A stretch of DNA of 64,000 nucleotides from Kosakonia oryzae (GCF_001658025.2 NZ_CP014007.2:4588001-4652000), one strand, 5' to 3'. Positions 28,272-37,663 are shown, counted from the stretch's first letter. Program-made: numbers and translations. Notes: generated by a model not told the origin, from the letters alone.

Positions 28272-29060
28272 ATGACCTACCGTACCGCATCGATTACTGA
28301 ACATGTTATCTGGCGAAGCCGTCTCGTTGATGAACGTGATTCGCTGGCTAATGCTATGCGGGAAACCATCGCCAGTACGCGCGCTCACCTGCTCGATTTT
28401 ATTCGCCTTAATGAGCCAGCGCCCTGGCAAGCACAGACGCTGGCGGAATGGTCACGGCCTGCCGCGCTGCAATCGCTGATTGCGATCTATTCCGATCATA
28501 TTTACCGTCATCAACTGGCGCAGCCGCGCGAAAACAAACCGCTGCTGTCACTATGGGCGCAATGGTATCTGGGATTAATGGTGCCACCCCTGTTACTGGC
28601 ATTGTTAACGCAAAAAACCGCTATTAACCTCGCGCCTGAACATTTTCACATTGAATTTCATGAAACGGGCCGCGCGGCCTGTTTCTGGATTGATGTGCAG
28701 CAGGACCATCAACTGACTTCACAAAATGATGCGCAGCGGATTACCGCGCTGGTTTCGCAGGCGATGCTCCCGGTAGTTCAGGCACTGGAATCCACGGGCG
28801 ATATCAATGGCAAACTTATCTGGAGCAACACCGGCTATCTGATCAACTGGTGTCTGGGTGAGATGATCCCGCTGTTGGGTGAAGCACGCGTTGCGGCATT
28901 ACGCCAGACCTGCTTCTTCGAAAAACAACTTTCCGATGGCAGCGACAATCCGCTGTGGCGCACTGTTGTACTGCGCGATGGCGCGCTGGTACGTCGTACC
29001 TGCTGCCAGCGCTACCGGTTGCCGGATGTGCAACAGTGCGGTGACTGCACGCTGAAATAA
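28272..29060 (+). CDS. fhuF: FhuF, ferric siderophore reductase
   Basis: 262 residues, the E. coli length. It reduces Fe(III) bound to hydroxamate siderophores in the cytoplasm, releasing iron. Seen: the unusual C-terminal [2Fe-2S] ligand pattern Cys244, Cys245, Cys256, Cys259 (CC-X10-C-X2-C). A Fur box lies upstream. It is convergent with the PTS permease gene downstream. Confidence 0.93.
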   Translation: MTYRTASITEHVIWRSRLVDERDSLANAMRETIASTRAHLLDFIRLNEPAPWQAQTLAEWSRPAALQSLIAIYSDHIYRHQLAQPRENKPLLSLWAQWYLGLMVPPLLLALLTQKTAINLAPEHFHIEFHETGRAACFWIDVQQDHQLTSQNDAQRITALVSQAMLPVVQALESTGDINGKLIWSNTGYLINWCLGEMIPLLGEARVAALRQTCFFEKQLSDGSDNPLWRTVVLRDGALVRRTCCQRYRLPDVQQCGDCTLK

Positions 29061-29062
29061 TC

Positions 29063-29083
29063 AGGGAGGCATTACGCCTCCCT
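29063..29083. terminator. Hairpin between fhuF and the PTS permease gene
   Basis: Stem AGGGAGGC / GCCTCCCT with a 5-nt loop directly after the fhuF stop and facing the convergent IIC gene. It probably serves both. Confidence 0.7.
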
Positions 29084-29105
29084 CATGATTCTCCTTGATC
29101 CTGTT

Positions 29106-30446
29106 TTAAGCGACCTGTTTTTCATCCTCTGTACGCTGTGCCTCTTCCGCTTCCTGCTCCAGGAGCTGTTTCTCATACACTTTAAAGAAAGGGAAATAGA
29201 TGACGGCAGAAATACAGGCCAGCAGTACGACAAGAATCGCGGCACGGAAATCCCAGCCGAGCGCCCACGCTCCGCCAATCGGTGCAGGCGCGGTCCACGG
29301 CACAACAGAAATCACTCTGCCGATAAGATCCAGTTTCATGGCTGCCCACGCAATAATGGCATTGACCGTCGGCGCCAGCAGGAAAGGAATAAAGAACACC
29401 GGATTCATAACGATCGGGGTGCCGAAAATTACCGGTTCATTGATATTGAAGATGCTGGGTACGACGCTCAACCGGCCAATCGAACGCAGGTGAACCGAGC
29501 GGCTGCGTAAATAGCAGAACACCAGCCCCATTGTTGCGCCGGAGCCGCCTATCACGATAAAGAAAGTCCAGAACGCTTCCATAAAGATATGCGGCAGCGG
29601 CGCGCTCTGGGCCAGCGCACTCTGGTTGATCCCCAGATTAGTTAACCAGAACATTTGCAGCATGCCCGAAACAATAGCCGCACCGTGAATCCCTGCAAAC
29701 CACAGCAGATGAGCAATAATTACCGCCAGCAGGATCGCCGGAAGAGAATCCGCCGCCGCCACCAGCGGTTTGAACAGCGCCATAATCGCTTGTGGGATGA
29801 GCATATTGAACTGCGACTGGATCAGCAGACTTAACGGGTAGAGCGTCAATACGACGACAAGCACCGGGATCAGCAGATCAAACGAGTTTTTGATCATTGG
29901 CGGCACCTGGTCCGGCAGGCGAATGCCAATGTTGTGTGCCTTCAGGAAACGCATCATTTCGACACAGTAAATCGCCACCAGTATTGCGGTGAAAATACCG
30001 GTTCCGCCCAGGCTGTCCACCGGAAGCGTACCGTTGGTTTTCGGTGCCGCAACCAGTAAAAACGCCATCAGCGAGAGCATTGCGCACATGAAAGGATCGA
30101 GCTGGTGCGATTTCACGTAGTGCTTACCGAGGTTATAAGCAATCGCCGCACAGATATAAATGGACATAATGCCCATCGTCATATCGAAAGGCGTGAGGAT
30201 CCGACCTTCATACTGTTTCGCCAGATCCAGCCAGGCGCGCGCAAAGCCCCAGGTGGTATCCGGTGAAAAGGGCGGATAGGCAAAGACCAATAAGAATGAG
30301 CCAACAATCATAAACGGCATCGCAGAAATGAAGCCGTCACGGATGGCCATAACATGACGTTGAGAAGAGATCCGCCCGGCGATCGGGCTGACGTAGTTTT
30401 CTATAAACCGGAAAATCAGGTTAAACGCAGCATGGTTAGCAGACAT
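29106..30446 (-). CDS. PTS lactose/cellobiose-family IIC permease (orphan)
   Basis: 446 residues with about ten membrane segments. Seen: the EIIC signature regions GIHGA (substrate pocket, about 258) and the NINEPVIFG loop (about 337-345), both typical of the Lac/ChbC-type IIC family. It transports a beta-glucoside or disaccharide with phosphorylation by cognate IIA/IIB, but neither is encoded nearby, so it must borrow partners or act alone. AGGAG lies ahead of the ATG. A strong palindromic operator lies upstream. Confidence 0.88.
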   Translation of the reverse strand: MSANHAAFNLIFRFIENYVSPIAGRISSQRHVMAIRDGFISAMPFMIVGSFLLVFAYPPFSPDTTWGFARAWLDLAKQYEGRILTPFDMTMGIMSIYICAAIAYNLGKHYVKSHQLDPFMCAMLSLMAFLLVAAPKTNGTLPVDSLGGTGIFTAILVAIYCVEMMRFLKAHNIGIRLPDQVPPMIKNSFDLLIPVLVVVLTLYPLSLLIQSQFNMLIPQAIMALFKPLVAAADSLPAILLAVIIAHLLWFAGIHGAAIVSGMLQMFWLTNLGINQSALAQSAPLPHIFMEAFWTFFIVIGGSGATMGLVFCYLRSRSVHLRSIGRLSVVPSIFNINEPVIFGTPIVMNPVFFIPFLLAPTVNAIIAWAAMKLDLIGRVISVVPWTAPAPIGGAWALGWDFRAAILVVLLACISAVIYFPFFKVYEKQLLEQEAEEAQRTEDEKQVA

Positions 30447-30783
30447 ATCAGCTCTCCTGTCAGGCTAAAAAAATAAGCGCATCAGCGAATGTTTTGCCGT
30501 GCAGCGATCCATTTTTAGGTTTGAAACCATGCGGTTTTTTAAACCAGCATTACGACAAAGCAGTGTAGGTTTCATAGACGGCTCTTTATTTGATTTTATG
30601 TACAGAAGGAAGGACAAAATCAGTATTAACCCGCGATGTGGACACTGCAACCGGTTACTGTAACCGGTTTCTGCGATTGTGAAGGCGATCGAGAAACTTT
30701 GTAGAGAGGTTTGTTACATCGGGATATTTACATGGATAACAGGCTTATGACAGATTAATGGCGGTCCCAGGCAGGAGAACATC
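30447..30783. other. Divergent control region of the PTS permease and YbaK-like genes
   Basis: 337 bp without a supported gene. It contains GGTTTGAAACC (30518-30528) and the paired AACCGGTT palindrome at 30649-30669. A 61-codon minus-strand frame here has no family features and was not accepted. Confidence 0.5.
30649..30669. promoter_or_regulatory. Palindromic operator, probably LacI/GalR type
   Basis: Perfect inverted repeat with arms AACCGGTTA (30649-30657) and TAACCGGTT (30661-30669) around CTG. Each arm contains the self-palindrome AACCGGTT, so two overlapping LacI-family-type boxes 13 bp apart are present. Such CCGG-centred boxes are used by sugar repressors like AscG. No repressor gene is adjacent. 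Confidence 0.65.
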
Positions 30784-31242
30784 ATGAGTTTGCAGTCCGT
30801 GCGGCAATTCTTTGCCGACAACGCCCCCGATATCGATATTATTGAACTGAACCAAAGTACCGCGACTGTTGCACTGGCCGCCGCCGCGCACCATGTTGAA
30901 CCAGGGCAAATCGCCAAGACGCTGTCATTAAAAGTGAAAAACGAAGTCATTCTCGTGGTTGCTAAAGGCGACGCGCGCCTGGATAACAAAAAACTGAAAA
31001 ATACCTTTGGCGCGAGGGCGCGCATGCTGAGCAGCGATGAGGTTGTCATGATTACCGGGCATCCGGTGGGCGGTGTCTGTCCGTTCGGGTTAGAAAATCC
31101 ACTGGCAATCTATTGTGATATCTCACTAAAACAGTATCCGGAAGTCCTGCCCGCTGCGGGAGCCATCCACAGCGCAGTCCGCATTTCTCCTGAGCGAATG
31201 GCTGAACTTACCCGCGCAAAATGGATTGACGTTTGCCTGTAA
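30784..31242 (+). CDS. YbaK/ProX-type aminoacyl-tRNA deacylase-like protein
   Basis: 152 residues, a stand-alone YbaK/EbsC (prolyl-tRNA editing) domain. Seen: the conserved lysine in KTLSLKV (about 45), LDNKKLK near 68-74, and the GG..PFG loop (VGGVCPFG, about 98-105). Family members remove mischarged Ala or other amino acids from tRNA; the exact tRNA here is not predictable. AGGAG precedes the ATG. It is convergent with bglJ through a strong hairpin. Confidence 0.85.
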   Translation: MSLQSVRQFFADNAPDIDIIELNQSTATVALAAAAHHVEPGQIAKTLSLKVKNEVILVVAKGDARLDNKKLKNTFGARARMLSSDEVVMITGHPVGGVCPFGLENPLAIYCDISLKQYPEVLPAAGAIHSAVRISPERMAELTRAKWIDVCL

Positions 31243-31248
31243 TGTCTC

Positions 31249-31275
31249 AGCGCCAGGTGCAGCACGCCTGGCGCT
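31249..31275. terminator. Convergent terminator of the YbaK-like gene and bglJ
   Basis: Stem AGCGCCAGG / CCTGGCGCT with a 9-nt loop in the 47-bp gap between the two genes. Confidence 0.75.
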
Positions 31276-31289
31276 TAAACGTCTCTGAA

Positions 31290-31961
31290 CTACATCAACT
31301 CCGACGCTGAACGAGGAGTTGGCGGCCTCCAGGTCAGAATATCTGCAGCATCCAATAATCCGACGTCAGAGGTAACGCCCAGCTTCGTCATCGCATTGAA
31401 TTTATGCGCGCGGATGGTTTTCACATTCCGATCCAGCAGTGAGGCTATCTCGGCCAGCGAAAAACCGCGCGTCAGGTAATTCAGGATCTCCCACTCTGTA
31501 GGGCTGAGCATCCGGCACTGGCTCACGTACCAATTATTAATCATGTTCTCATTAATGCGCCGGGTTTCACCCAGTAGCATCCCCAGTTGCTCCTGTAACA
31601 CAGGCAGCGGGGAGGATTTGCTCAAAATACCATGCAGCCGCGAGGGAGAGAGATGCCCGACCAGCTGGGCTTCCCGATCGTCTCCCGCCAGAACAATATG
31701 CTGAACACCCGGGTGAGAAAGCGAAAGCCAGTGCAAACACATCAGGCACTCCCGCCGCTCTTTCCGGTGCCCAAAAAGTGAATAGATGACGGAAAAAAAA
31801 GGCGTGTGCTTCAGTGCCTGATGAAACACCGAATGCTCTTTAAAAAAATGAAACGAATACTGATTAATAGACGATTCACTAAATAAATGTCGTAATCCCT
31901 CCCGACTCATTGCGCACTTTTCAATAATGGCGACATTTCCCTTTTTGTAGCTATTTTCCAT
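31290..31961 (-). CDS. bglJ: BglJ, LuxR-type partner of RcsB
   Basis: 223 residues, similar along its length to E. coli BglJ (IEKC.MS, LSPSRLHGILSK, LSPTEWEILNYL). In E. coli a BglJ-RcsB heterodimer relieves H-NS silencing of bgl and activates leuO. Seen: an N-terminal receiver-like domain without a clear phosphorylation aspartate, and a LuxR helix-turn-helix near 150-200 (SLAEIASLLDRNVKTIRAHK). It overlaps yjjQ by 55 bp and is expressed from the same AT-rich promoter region. Confidence 0.9.
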   Translation of the reverse strand: MENSYKKGNVAIIEKCAMSREGLRHLFSESSINQYSFHFFKEHSVFHQALKHTPFFSVIYSLFGHRKERRECLMCLHWLSLSHPGVQHIVLAGDDREAQLVGHLSPSRLHGILSKSSPLPVLQEQLGMLLGETRRINENMINNWYVSQCRMLSPTEWEILNYLTRGFSLAEIASLLDRNVKTIRAHKFNAMTKLGVTSDVGLLDAADILTWRPPTPRSASELM

Positions 31962-32644
31962 TCATTCCGGTCTCCATACATCGCGCCTGAATTCAACTCA
32001 GCCATTCCCTGACTACTATTAATCCATATATATAAATCTGCATTACTCCGTAATGATAACCGCCTCATTGCACTATTTTTCTGCGCGCTCACTGTTTTAT
32101 TACTTTTTTTGAGCAGCATAGCAATTTGGTTTATTCCCCAGCCTTTTCCAAGCAGACGTAACACGTTACGTTCAGATAAGGTAAGTATTTTACTTAGGGG
32201 AGCATCAGTGGCACTTCTGCTCATTCCCTCAGGCATAAGCGCCTGGCTAATTTCTCCCTCACTCCCATATCCGTGGCGAATAGCATTAATCACCCCTTCA
32301 ACGGGTTCCTGGCTGGAGAGTAAAGTGATACGTGGGCGTAACAAAAACTCCATGGCCACAGGCAGCACCGTACGTGGAGTGAAAAAGATCCAGTGTGAGC
32401 TATCACATTGAGAAAAAAGAGAATAATAATTCTGACAGCGTCTTCTCGCGTAGAAAAGTTCGTCAGAGATATCAATAATAACCAGGCGAGCGCTCTTTAA
32501 TTGCAGCAGATCTATCTCTTCTACACAGGAATAATAATTGAGGATGTATTCAGGAAAATGACGTTCAAGTATACCGCCAATCCCGGCCCTGAGAACCGGA
32601 GTCTGGCTAATAACAATCCCATGAGTGTTGTCTGCTGATAACAT
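31907..32644 (-). CDS. yjjQ: YjjQ, LuxR-type transcriptional repressor
   Basis: 245 residues from ATG 32644 (GGAG upstream). Its C-terminal helix-turn-helix, LTLSERNVLRLLGKGWGINQIAMLLKKSNKTVSAQK, is nearly that of E. coli YjjQ, which represses flagellar and capsule-related genes when derepressed. The N-terminal half diverges more. First gene of yjjQ-bglJ. In E. coli the operon is silenced by H-NS and activated by LeuO (known); the AT-rich upstream here fits that. Confidence 0.9.
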   Translation of the reverse strand: MLSADNTHGIVISQTPVLRAGIGGILERHFPEYILNYYSCVEEIDLLQLKSARLVIIDISDELFYARRRCQNYYSLFSQCDSSHWIFFTPRTVLPVAMEFLLRPRITLLSSQEPVEGVINAIRHGYGSEGEISQALMPEGMSRSATDAPLSKILTLSERNVLRLLGKGWGINQIAMLLKKSNKTVSAQKNSAMRRLSLRSNADLYIWINSSQGMAELNSGAMYGDRNEWKIATKREMSPLLKSAQ

Positions 32645-33194
32645 AAAATCTCCACGTCCATTTGCGAGTTCTATCAATCCGCACGATGACTTTTTTCCAA
32701 TAGGAACCAATAATAACCACAGATAATGACATTATCTGGATAAGCGTCGCCGTAAGAATTGGCGAAATTTATGAGTTGGGGTCAAACATAAAGAGCCGGA
32801 ATTATAGTATTACCAACTTACATGTCAATATAACATATCGCCCGCCAGATTATCTCGCGTATTATTAAAAAATAAAAAGGAAATTTAAAATAATCAAAGA
32901 CAATATAATTAAGATAAAAATAATAATCTTAACAAATATTTAAGAAATACTTTACGAAAACCAGACCGTTAGTCGCAAATAATACTGCCCTTTTCTTTTC
33001 ACATAATTTTTTATAAAAAAACCTTAAATGAATTCTTAATGGGATAATTTAAGAAAACTTCCGGGCAAACTTCAGCGTGACTTACTGCACAAATCTTGAT
33101 CTACCTGAGCGCCATTCTGCCTGTCACCTGTGCTAAAACTATCTTTTACGCTCCATCCTTCGCGAGCGTTGAGTTAACAGATACCAGGGTAATC
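32645..33194. other. AT-rich divergent control region of yjjQ and yjjP
   Basis: 550 bp with no gene. The middle (about 32800-33030) is extremely AT-rich with A- and T-tracts and repeated AATAAT/TTAAGA words, the composition H-NS binds. The yjjP promoter should lie at the right end. No discrete operator could be assigned by eye. Confidence 0.55.
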
Positions 33195-33971
33195 ATGCAA
33201 ACAGACCAGTCATCACAGCGCGTTATTACGCGGCTGTGTATTCAGTGTGGCCTTTTTTTATTGCAGCATGGCGCAGAGAGCGCATTGGTGGAGGAGCTAT
33301 CAACACGCCTGGGCATCGCGCTGGGTATGGATAGCGTTGAAAGTCTCATCTCCTCTAACGCCATCGTTCTGACAACCATCAAAGATGGGCAATGCCTGAC
33401 TTCAACGCGTAAAAATAGCGATCGCGGTATCAATATGCATGTAGTAACGGAGATACAGCATATCGTGATCATGACCGAACATAAGCTGCTGGATGCCAGG
33501 GACGTTGAAAAGCGGTTTGCCCAGGTTAAACCGCTGCGCTATCCACGCTGGCTGGTCACGCTTATGGTTGGTCTTTCCTGCGCCTGTTTCTGCAAACTCA
33601 ATAAAGGCGGCTGGGACGGCGCATTTATTACGTTTTGCGCCAGCAGCGTGGCGATGTATGTGCGGCTTCTACTGGCGAACCGCCATATGCATCCACAGAT
33701 TAATTTCTGTATTACCGCCTTTGTGGCCACCACCGTTTCCGGCTTGATGCTGACTCTTCCTGCCTTTATTCATTCATCAACTGTCGCCATGGCCGCCAGC
33801 GTGCTGTTGCTGGTGCCCGGTTTTCCGTTGATCAACGCGGTTGCCGATATGTTCAAAGGCCATATCAACACCGGTCTTGCGCGCTGGGCCATCGCCAGCT
33901 TATTAACCCTCGCCACCTGTATCGGCGTGGTGATGGCAATGACACTGTGGGGGCTACGAGGATGGATGTAA
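33195..33971 (+). CDS. yjjP: YjjP, large subunit of a ThrE-family succinate exporter
   Basis: 258 residues from ATG 33195 (CAGGG upstream). Seen: a cytosolic N-terminal region ([17 protein letters not shown]...HGAES) and about five membrane segments after residue 110. E. coli YjjP-YjjB together were reported as a succinate transporter; the pair splits the ThrE/DUF1212-DUF3815 fold. The stop overlaps the start of yjjB by 10 bp, so translation is coupled. Confidence 0.92.
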   Translation: MQTDQSSQRVITRLCIQCGLFLLQHGAESALVEELSTRLGIALGMDSVESLISSNAIVLTTIKDGQCLTSTRKNSDRGINMHVVTEIQHIVIMTEHKLLDARDVEKRFAQVKPLRYPRWLVTLMVGLSCACFCKLNKGGWDGAFITFCASSVAMYVRLLLANRHMHPQINFCITAFVATTVSGLMLTLPAFIHSSTVAMAASVLLLVPGFPLINAVADMFKGHINTGLARWAIASLLTLATCIGVVMAMTLWGLRGWM

Positions 33972-34435
33972 TCGCCTTTGTTCTGGCACTTATGCAAGAT
34001 ATGTTGCTGGCCGCGATCCCTGCCGTCGGGTTTGCCATGGTTTTCAACGTTCCGCATCGCGCCCTGCCCTGGTGTGCGCTCCTTGGCGCACTGGGCCACG
34101 GTTCCCGCTTTGCGCTGATGTCCTGGGGTTTTAATATCGAATGGTCAACCTTTGTTGCCGCCATGCTGGTCGGATCGATAGGCATTCGTTGGTCGCGATG
34201 GTATCTGGCGCATCCTAAAGTGTTTACCGTGGCAGCAGTCATTCCGATGTTTCCGGGCATCTCTGCCTACACAGCGATGGTTTCCGCTGTAAAAATCGGC
34301 CACTTCGGTTACAGCGAAGAGTTAATGATCCTGCTACTCACGAATTTCCTGAAAGCCTCATCGATCGTTGGCGCGCTTTCTATTGGCCTGTCAATTCCCG
34401 GGCTGTGGATATACCGCAAACGCCCGCGCGTTTGA
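33962..34435 (+). CDS. yjjB: YjjB, small subunit of the YjjPB transporter
   Basis: 157 residues from ATG 33962, the E. coli length. Seen: about four membrane segments and the conserved [14 protein letters not shown] (about 95-108), typical of the DUF3815 half of ThrE exporters. Partner of yjjP, with which it overlaps. In K-12 dnaT follows immediately; here a 1.7-kb module is inserted between. Confidence 0.92.
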   Translation: MDVIAFVLALMQDMLLAAIPAVGFAMVFNVPHRALPWCALLGALGHGSRFALMSWGFNIEWSTFVAAMLVGSIGIRWSRWYLAHPKVFTVAAVIPMFPGISAYTAMVSAVKIGHFGYSEELMILLLTNFLKASSIVGALSIGLSIPGLWIYRKRPRV

Positions 34436-34500
34436 GATTTGTTTTCTGTCGCGGCCATGGTGATAATCCACAGACAAATGACGGCCAGTAAGGAGTGGAT

Positions 34501-35142
34501 GTGGAACACCATGGCAGCGATCTTTCCGAACGTTTTGACGAATCCAACCTGAAAGACAAAATTTTCATCAGCGCCATCGCTCTGTTTGCCGAATACGGCC
34601 TGGCAGGCGCACGCATGGAGCAAATCGCCGAGCGCGCCGGCACCACAAAACGCATGGTGGTGTACCATTTCAAAACCAAAGAAAATCTCTATTTACAGGT
34701 ACTTGAATACGTTTACACCATGATTCGCCGCAGCGAGAAAAAGCTGAATCTTGCGGATATGCCGCCCGTAGAGGCGATGGTGCAACTGGTCGAAAGCACT
34801 TTCGATTACCATGCCGATCACCCTGATTTCATTCGTATTATCTGTATGGAGAACATGCAGCGCGGGCGCTTTATCCAGCAATCGGTCCTGCTGCGCGATG
34901 TGAACCGCAGCGCGCTGACCTTACTGGAAGACATTCTCCGCCGCGGCCAACAAAAAAGGCTGTTTAATAAAAACGTCAATGCCCGCGATGTTCACCGCCT
35001 GATGAGCAGTTTCAGCTTTCACTACGTCGCCAACAGCTACTCTTTTTCCATGCTGTTTGAAGAAAACCCTGATGCAACTGCGCAGCGCCAGTACTATCGG
35101 GAAATGGCAGTCGACGTTGTGCTGCGTTATACCTGCCCGTAA
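34501..35142 (+). CDS. TetR-family transcriptional regulator
   Basis: 213 residues from GTG 34501, placed 5 nt after AGGAG; an in-frame GTG at 34495 is too close to it. Seen: a TetR DNA-binding domain (about 18-65) with [20 protein letters not shown] and the [15 protein letters not shown] recognition helix, then an all-helical ligand domain. It is the first gene of an insert between yjjB and dnaT, upstream of ohrR on the same strand. Ligand and targets are unknown. Confidence 0.85.
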   Translation: MEHHGSDLSERFDESNLKDKIFISAIALFAEYGLAGARMEQIAERAGTTKRMVVYHFKTKENLYLQVLEYVYTMIRRSEKKLNLADMPPVEAMVQLVESTFDYHADHPDFIRIICMENMQRGRFIQQSVLLRDVNRSALTLLEDILRRGQQKRLFNKNVNARDVHRLMSSFSFHYVANSYSFSMLFEENPDATAQRQYYREMAVDVVLRYTCP

Positions 35143-35150
35143 AAAATATC

Positions 35151-35167
35151 TTGCAATTAAATCGCAC
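35151..35167. promoter_or_regulatory. Candidate OhrR operator upstream of ohrR
   Basis: TTGCAATTAAATCGCAC, an imperfect palindrome resembling OhrR sites of the TTGCAATT...AATTGCAA type, 20 bp before the ohrR start. Confidence 0.5.
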
Positions 35168-35186
35168 ACTACTTATATTAAAAAAC

Positions 35187-35636
35187 ATGAAAACGACACC
35201 GACAAAAAACGCACAGCTCGCCTTAGATAACCAGTTTTGTTTTGCGCTCTACTCAACAAATCTGGCGCTGCATAAGCTCTACCGGCAGCTTCTGGCTCCG
35301 CTGAACCTTACCTATCCACAGTATCTGGTCATGCTGGTGCTGTGGGAGCAGGACGATATCACCGTGTCAGAGATTGGTGAGCGCCTGTTTCTGGATTCAG
35401 CAACGCTGACGCCGCTGCTTAAACGGCTGGAAAGCGCAGGGCTGATCCGCCGTCAGCGTTCACGCGAGGATGAGCGGCAAGTGGTGATTACGTTAAGCGA
35501 AAGCGGGCGCGCATTGCAGCAGCAAGCGACGTCCATTCCGGAAGCGGTAGGCTGCGCCATGGCCTGCGATAACACGACGCTGCACGATATCAAGCAGCAA
35601 CTGGAACAGCTTCGCCAGAACTTTCAACGGGCGTGA
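35187..35636 (+). CDS. ohrR: OhrR, organic-hydroperoxide-sensing MarR repressor
   Basis: 149 residues from ATG 35187. MarR fold with a winged helix-turn-helix (about 55-105, [23 protein letters not shown]). The reactive cysteine is Cys18 in [12 protein letters not shown], the conserved OhrR position; Cys123 and Cys127 near the C-terminus could form the disulfide of a two-cysteine OhrR. Family knowledge: oxidation by organic hydroperoxides releases DNA. It lies directly upstream of ohr. Confidence 0.92.
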   Translation: MKTTPTKNAQLALDNQFCFALYSTNLALHKLYRQLLAPLNLTYPQYLVMLVLWEQDDITVSEIGERLFLDSATLTPLLKRLESAGLIRRQRSREDERQVVITLSESGRALQQQATSIPEAVGCAMACDNTTLHDIKQQLEQLRQNFQRA

Positions 35637-35679
35637 ACTCCCCCTCGCAGGGAGTTTATCTCAAGCAACTAAATAGCAC

Positions 35680-35692
35680 GCTATTTTATAGC
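35680..35692. promoter_or_regulatory. Candidate OhrR operator upstream of ohr
   Basis: Perfect inverted repeat GCTAT-TTT-ATAGC, with a related GCAACTAAATAGCAC just to the left (35665-35679). It lies between ohrR and ohr where a repressor would block ohr. Confidence 0.5.
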
Positions 35693-35721
35693 AAACTCTC
35701 AAGATAATTAAGGAACCTGCC

Positions 35722-36150
35722 ATGTCATTAGAAAAAGTCATCTACACCGCTAAAGCGAAAGCCACCGGAGGCCGTGACGGCCGCGCAATCTCTTCAGACG
35801 GCGTTCTGGATGTCAAACTGGGCGTGCCAAAAGAGATGGGCGGCGCAGGCGGTGAAGTGACCAACCCGGAACAACTGTTCGCTGCGGGCTACTCCGCCTG
35901 CTTCCTGGGCGCCATGAAGTTCGTTGCTGGCCGCGACAAAATCGCCATACCGAAAGATGCCTTTATCGAAGGTGAAGTCGGCATTGGCCCGCTGCCTACC
36001 GGTTTCGGTATCGAAGCGAAACTGAATATACATCTGCCCGGTATGGACGCAGCCGAAGCGAAAAAACTGGTCGATGCCGCGCACATCGTTTGCCCTTACT
36101 CCAACGCCACCCGTGGCAACATCGACGTTACGCTAAACATTATTGCGTAA
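35722..36150 (+). CDS. ohr: Ohr, organic hydroperoxide reductase
   Basis: 142 residues, usual length. A dithiol peroxidase that reduces fatty-acid and other organic hydroperoxides. Seen: the peroxidatic Cys60 in [10 protein letters not shown] and resolving Cys124 in [13 protein letters not shown], with the conserved Arg20 region GRDGRAIS. Controlled by the adjacent ohrR by inference, and followed by a textbook terminator. Confidence 0.95.
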   Translation: MSLEKVIYTAKAKATGGRDGRAISSDGVLDVKLGVPKEMGGAGGEVTNPEQLFAAGYSACFLGAMKFVAGRDKIAIPKDAFIEGEVGIGPLPTGFGIEAKLNIHLPGMDAAEAKKLVDAAHIVCPYSNATRGNIDVTLNIIA

Positions 36151-36180
36151 CGCGCAAGCCGACAATTCGGGAAAATCAAC

Positions 36181-36203
36181 AGCCGGGGAAACCCGGCTTT
36201 TTT
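36181..36203 (+). terminator. Rho-independent terminator of ohr
   Basis: Stem AGCCGGG / CCCGGCT, GAAA tetraloop, then a run of T. Confidence 0.92.
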
Positions 36204-36309
36204 CATGCTGTACTGCCCTTTCCGCTCACTGTGTTACTATGTGTCATTATGCCTGTGCGAAAAAAACACAGAGCGCCTTATCCGTAGTAATTCTGTTTGA
36301 GAACGCGTT

Positions 36310-36849
36310 ATGTCTTCCAGAATCCTGACATCGAATGTCATCGGCATTGATGAATTTGTGCGCGATCACGCCAGTGTCCTGGCCCGCACGGAAGGCGGCG
36401 CTGTCGCTGTTTTTGCCAATAACAGCCCCGCGTTTTATGCCGTTACGCCGCAGCGCCTTGAGCAATTACTGGCGCTTGAAGCGCGCCTTGCACGACCAGC
36501 TAGCGACATTGCCCTTGATGCGCAATTTTATGAAGAACCCACCGCCGCGCCGGTGAATGTGCCGATGGGCAAATTCGCCATGTACGCCGGCTGGCAACCG
36601 GATGCAGACTTCCAGCGTCTGGCTGCATTGTGGGGCATTGCGTTAACGCAACCCGTTACACCCGAAGAACTGGCCGCGTTTGTTGCCTACTGGCAGGCCG
36701 AAGGCAAAGTATTCCACCATGTGCAGTGGCAGCAAAAGCTGGCGCGCAGCGTACAAATCGGTCGTAGCAGCCAGAATGGCGCGGCGAAGCGCGATATCAA
36801 TGCACTGTCAGAACCGGACAATCAAATCCCACCAGGCTTTAGAGGATAA
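36310..36849 (+). CDS. dnaT: DnaT, primosomal protein i
   Basis: 179 residues, the E. coli length. It joins PriA/PriB-DNA to load DnaB-DnaC at restarted forks. Seen: the N-terminal trimerisation region (about 1-88), the conserved [12 protein letters not shown] (about 94-105) and ssDNA-binding part [24 protein letters not shown], and the typical tail QIPPGFRG. It is two bases upstream of dnaC. Confidence 0.95.
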   Translation: MSSRILTSNVIGIDEFVRDHASVLARTEGGAVAVFANNSPAFYAVTPQRLEQLLALEARLARPASDIALDAQFYEEPTAAPVNVPMGKFAMYAGWQPDADFQRLAALWGIALTQPVTPEELAAFVAYWQAEGKVFHHVQWQQKLARSVQIGRSSQNGAAKRDINALSEPDNQIPPGFRG

Positions 36850-36851
36850 CG

Positions 36852-37589
36852 ATGAAAAACGTCGGCGAATTGATGAAGCGACTGCAAAAGATGATGCCCG
36901 CCAACACCGTGCCCGCCTTTAAAACGGGCGAGGAGTTAATGGCCTGGCAGAAAGAACAGGGCGCAATCCGTTCGGCGGCGCTGGAGCGAGAAAACCGCGC
37001 AATGAAAATGCAGCGCACTTTTAATCGCTCCGGCATTCGTCCGCTGCACCAGAACTGCTCGTTTGAAAATTACCGGGTCGAAACGGAGGGCCAGATGCGC
37101 GCCCTCAGCCAGGCGCGTCAATATGTCGAAGAGTTTGAAGGCAATATCGCCAGTTTTATCTTTTCCGGCAAACCAGGCACCGGCAAGAATCACCTCGCCG
37201 CCGCCATCTGTAATGAACTGTTGCTGCGCGGGAAATCGGCGCTGATCATCACCGTTGCCGACATTATGTCTGCCATGAAAGAGACGTTCGGCAACCGTGA
37301 AAGCAGCGAAGAACAGTTACTGAACGATTTAAGCAGCGTCGATCTGCTGGTGATTGACGAAATCGGCATGCAAACAGAATCTCGCTACGAAAAAGTCATT
37401 ATCAACCAGATAGTCGACAGGCGTTCTTCGTCCAAACGTCCGACCGGCATGCTCACTAACAGCAATCTGGAAGAGATGAATAAGCTGCTGGGCGAGCGCG
37501 TAATGGACAGGATGCGCCTCGGCAACAGTTTGTGGGTGATCTTCAACTGGGAGAGCTACCGTAGCCGCGTCACCGGTAAAGAGTATTGA
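36852..37589 (+). CDS. dnaC: DnaC, replicative helicase loader
   Basis: 245 residues, the E. coli length. AAA+ ATPase that opens the DnaB ring and loads it onto single-stranded DNA. Seen: an N-terminal DnaB-binding helix (MKNVGELMKRLQKM), Walker A GKPGTGKNHLA (about 104-114; Asn in place of the usual Ser/Thr, as in E. coli), Walker B LLVIDEIG near 164-171, and an Arg-finger region NQIVDRRSSSKRPT. Confidence 0.96.
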   Translation: MKNVGELMKRLQKMMPANTVPAFKTGEELMAWQKEQGAIRSAALERENRAMKMQRTFNRSGIRPLHQNCSFENYRVETEGQMRALSQARQYVEEFEGNIASFIFSGKPGTGKNHLAAAICNELLLRGKSALIITVADIMSAMKETFGNRESSEEQLLNDLSSVDLLVIDEIGMQTESRYEKVIINQIVDRRSSSKRPTGMLTNSNLEEMNKLLGERVMDRMRLGNSLWVIFNWESYRSRVTGKEY

Positions 37590-37663
37590 GAGTTTTCACC
37601 TCCGTGGCGGATCGGCGCCGGTGTATACTCAGCGCTTTACTGAAACATCAGGATCTGCACGAT

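Noticed and set aside
30465-30650. 61-codon minus-strand frame upstream of the PTS permease
   Set aside because: No ribosome binding site and no family features; it overlaps the operator region.
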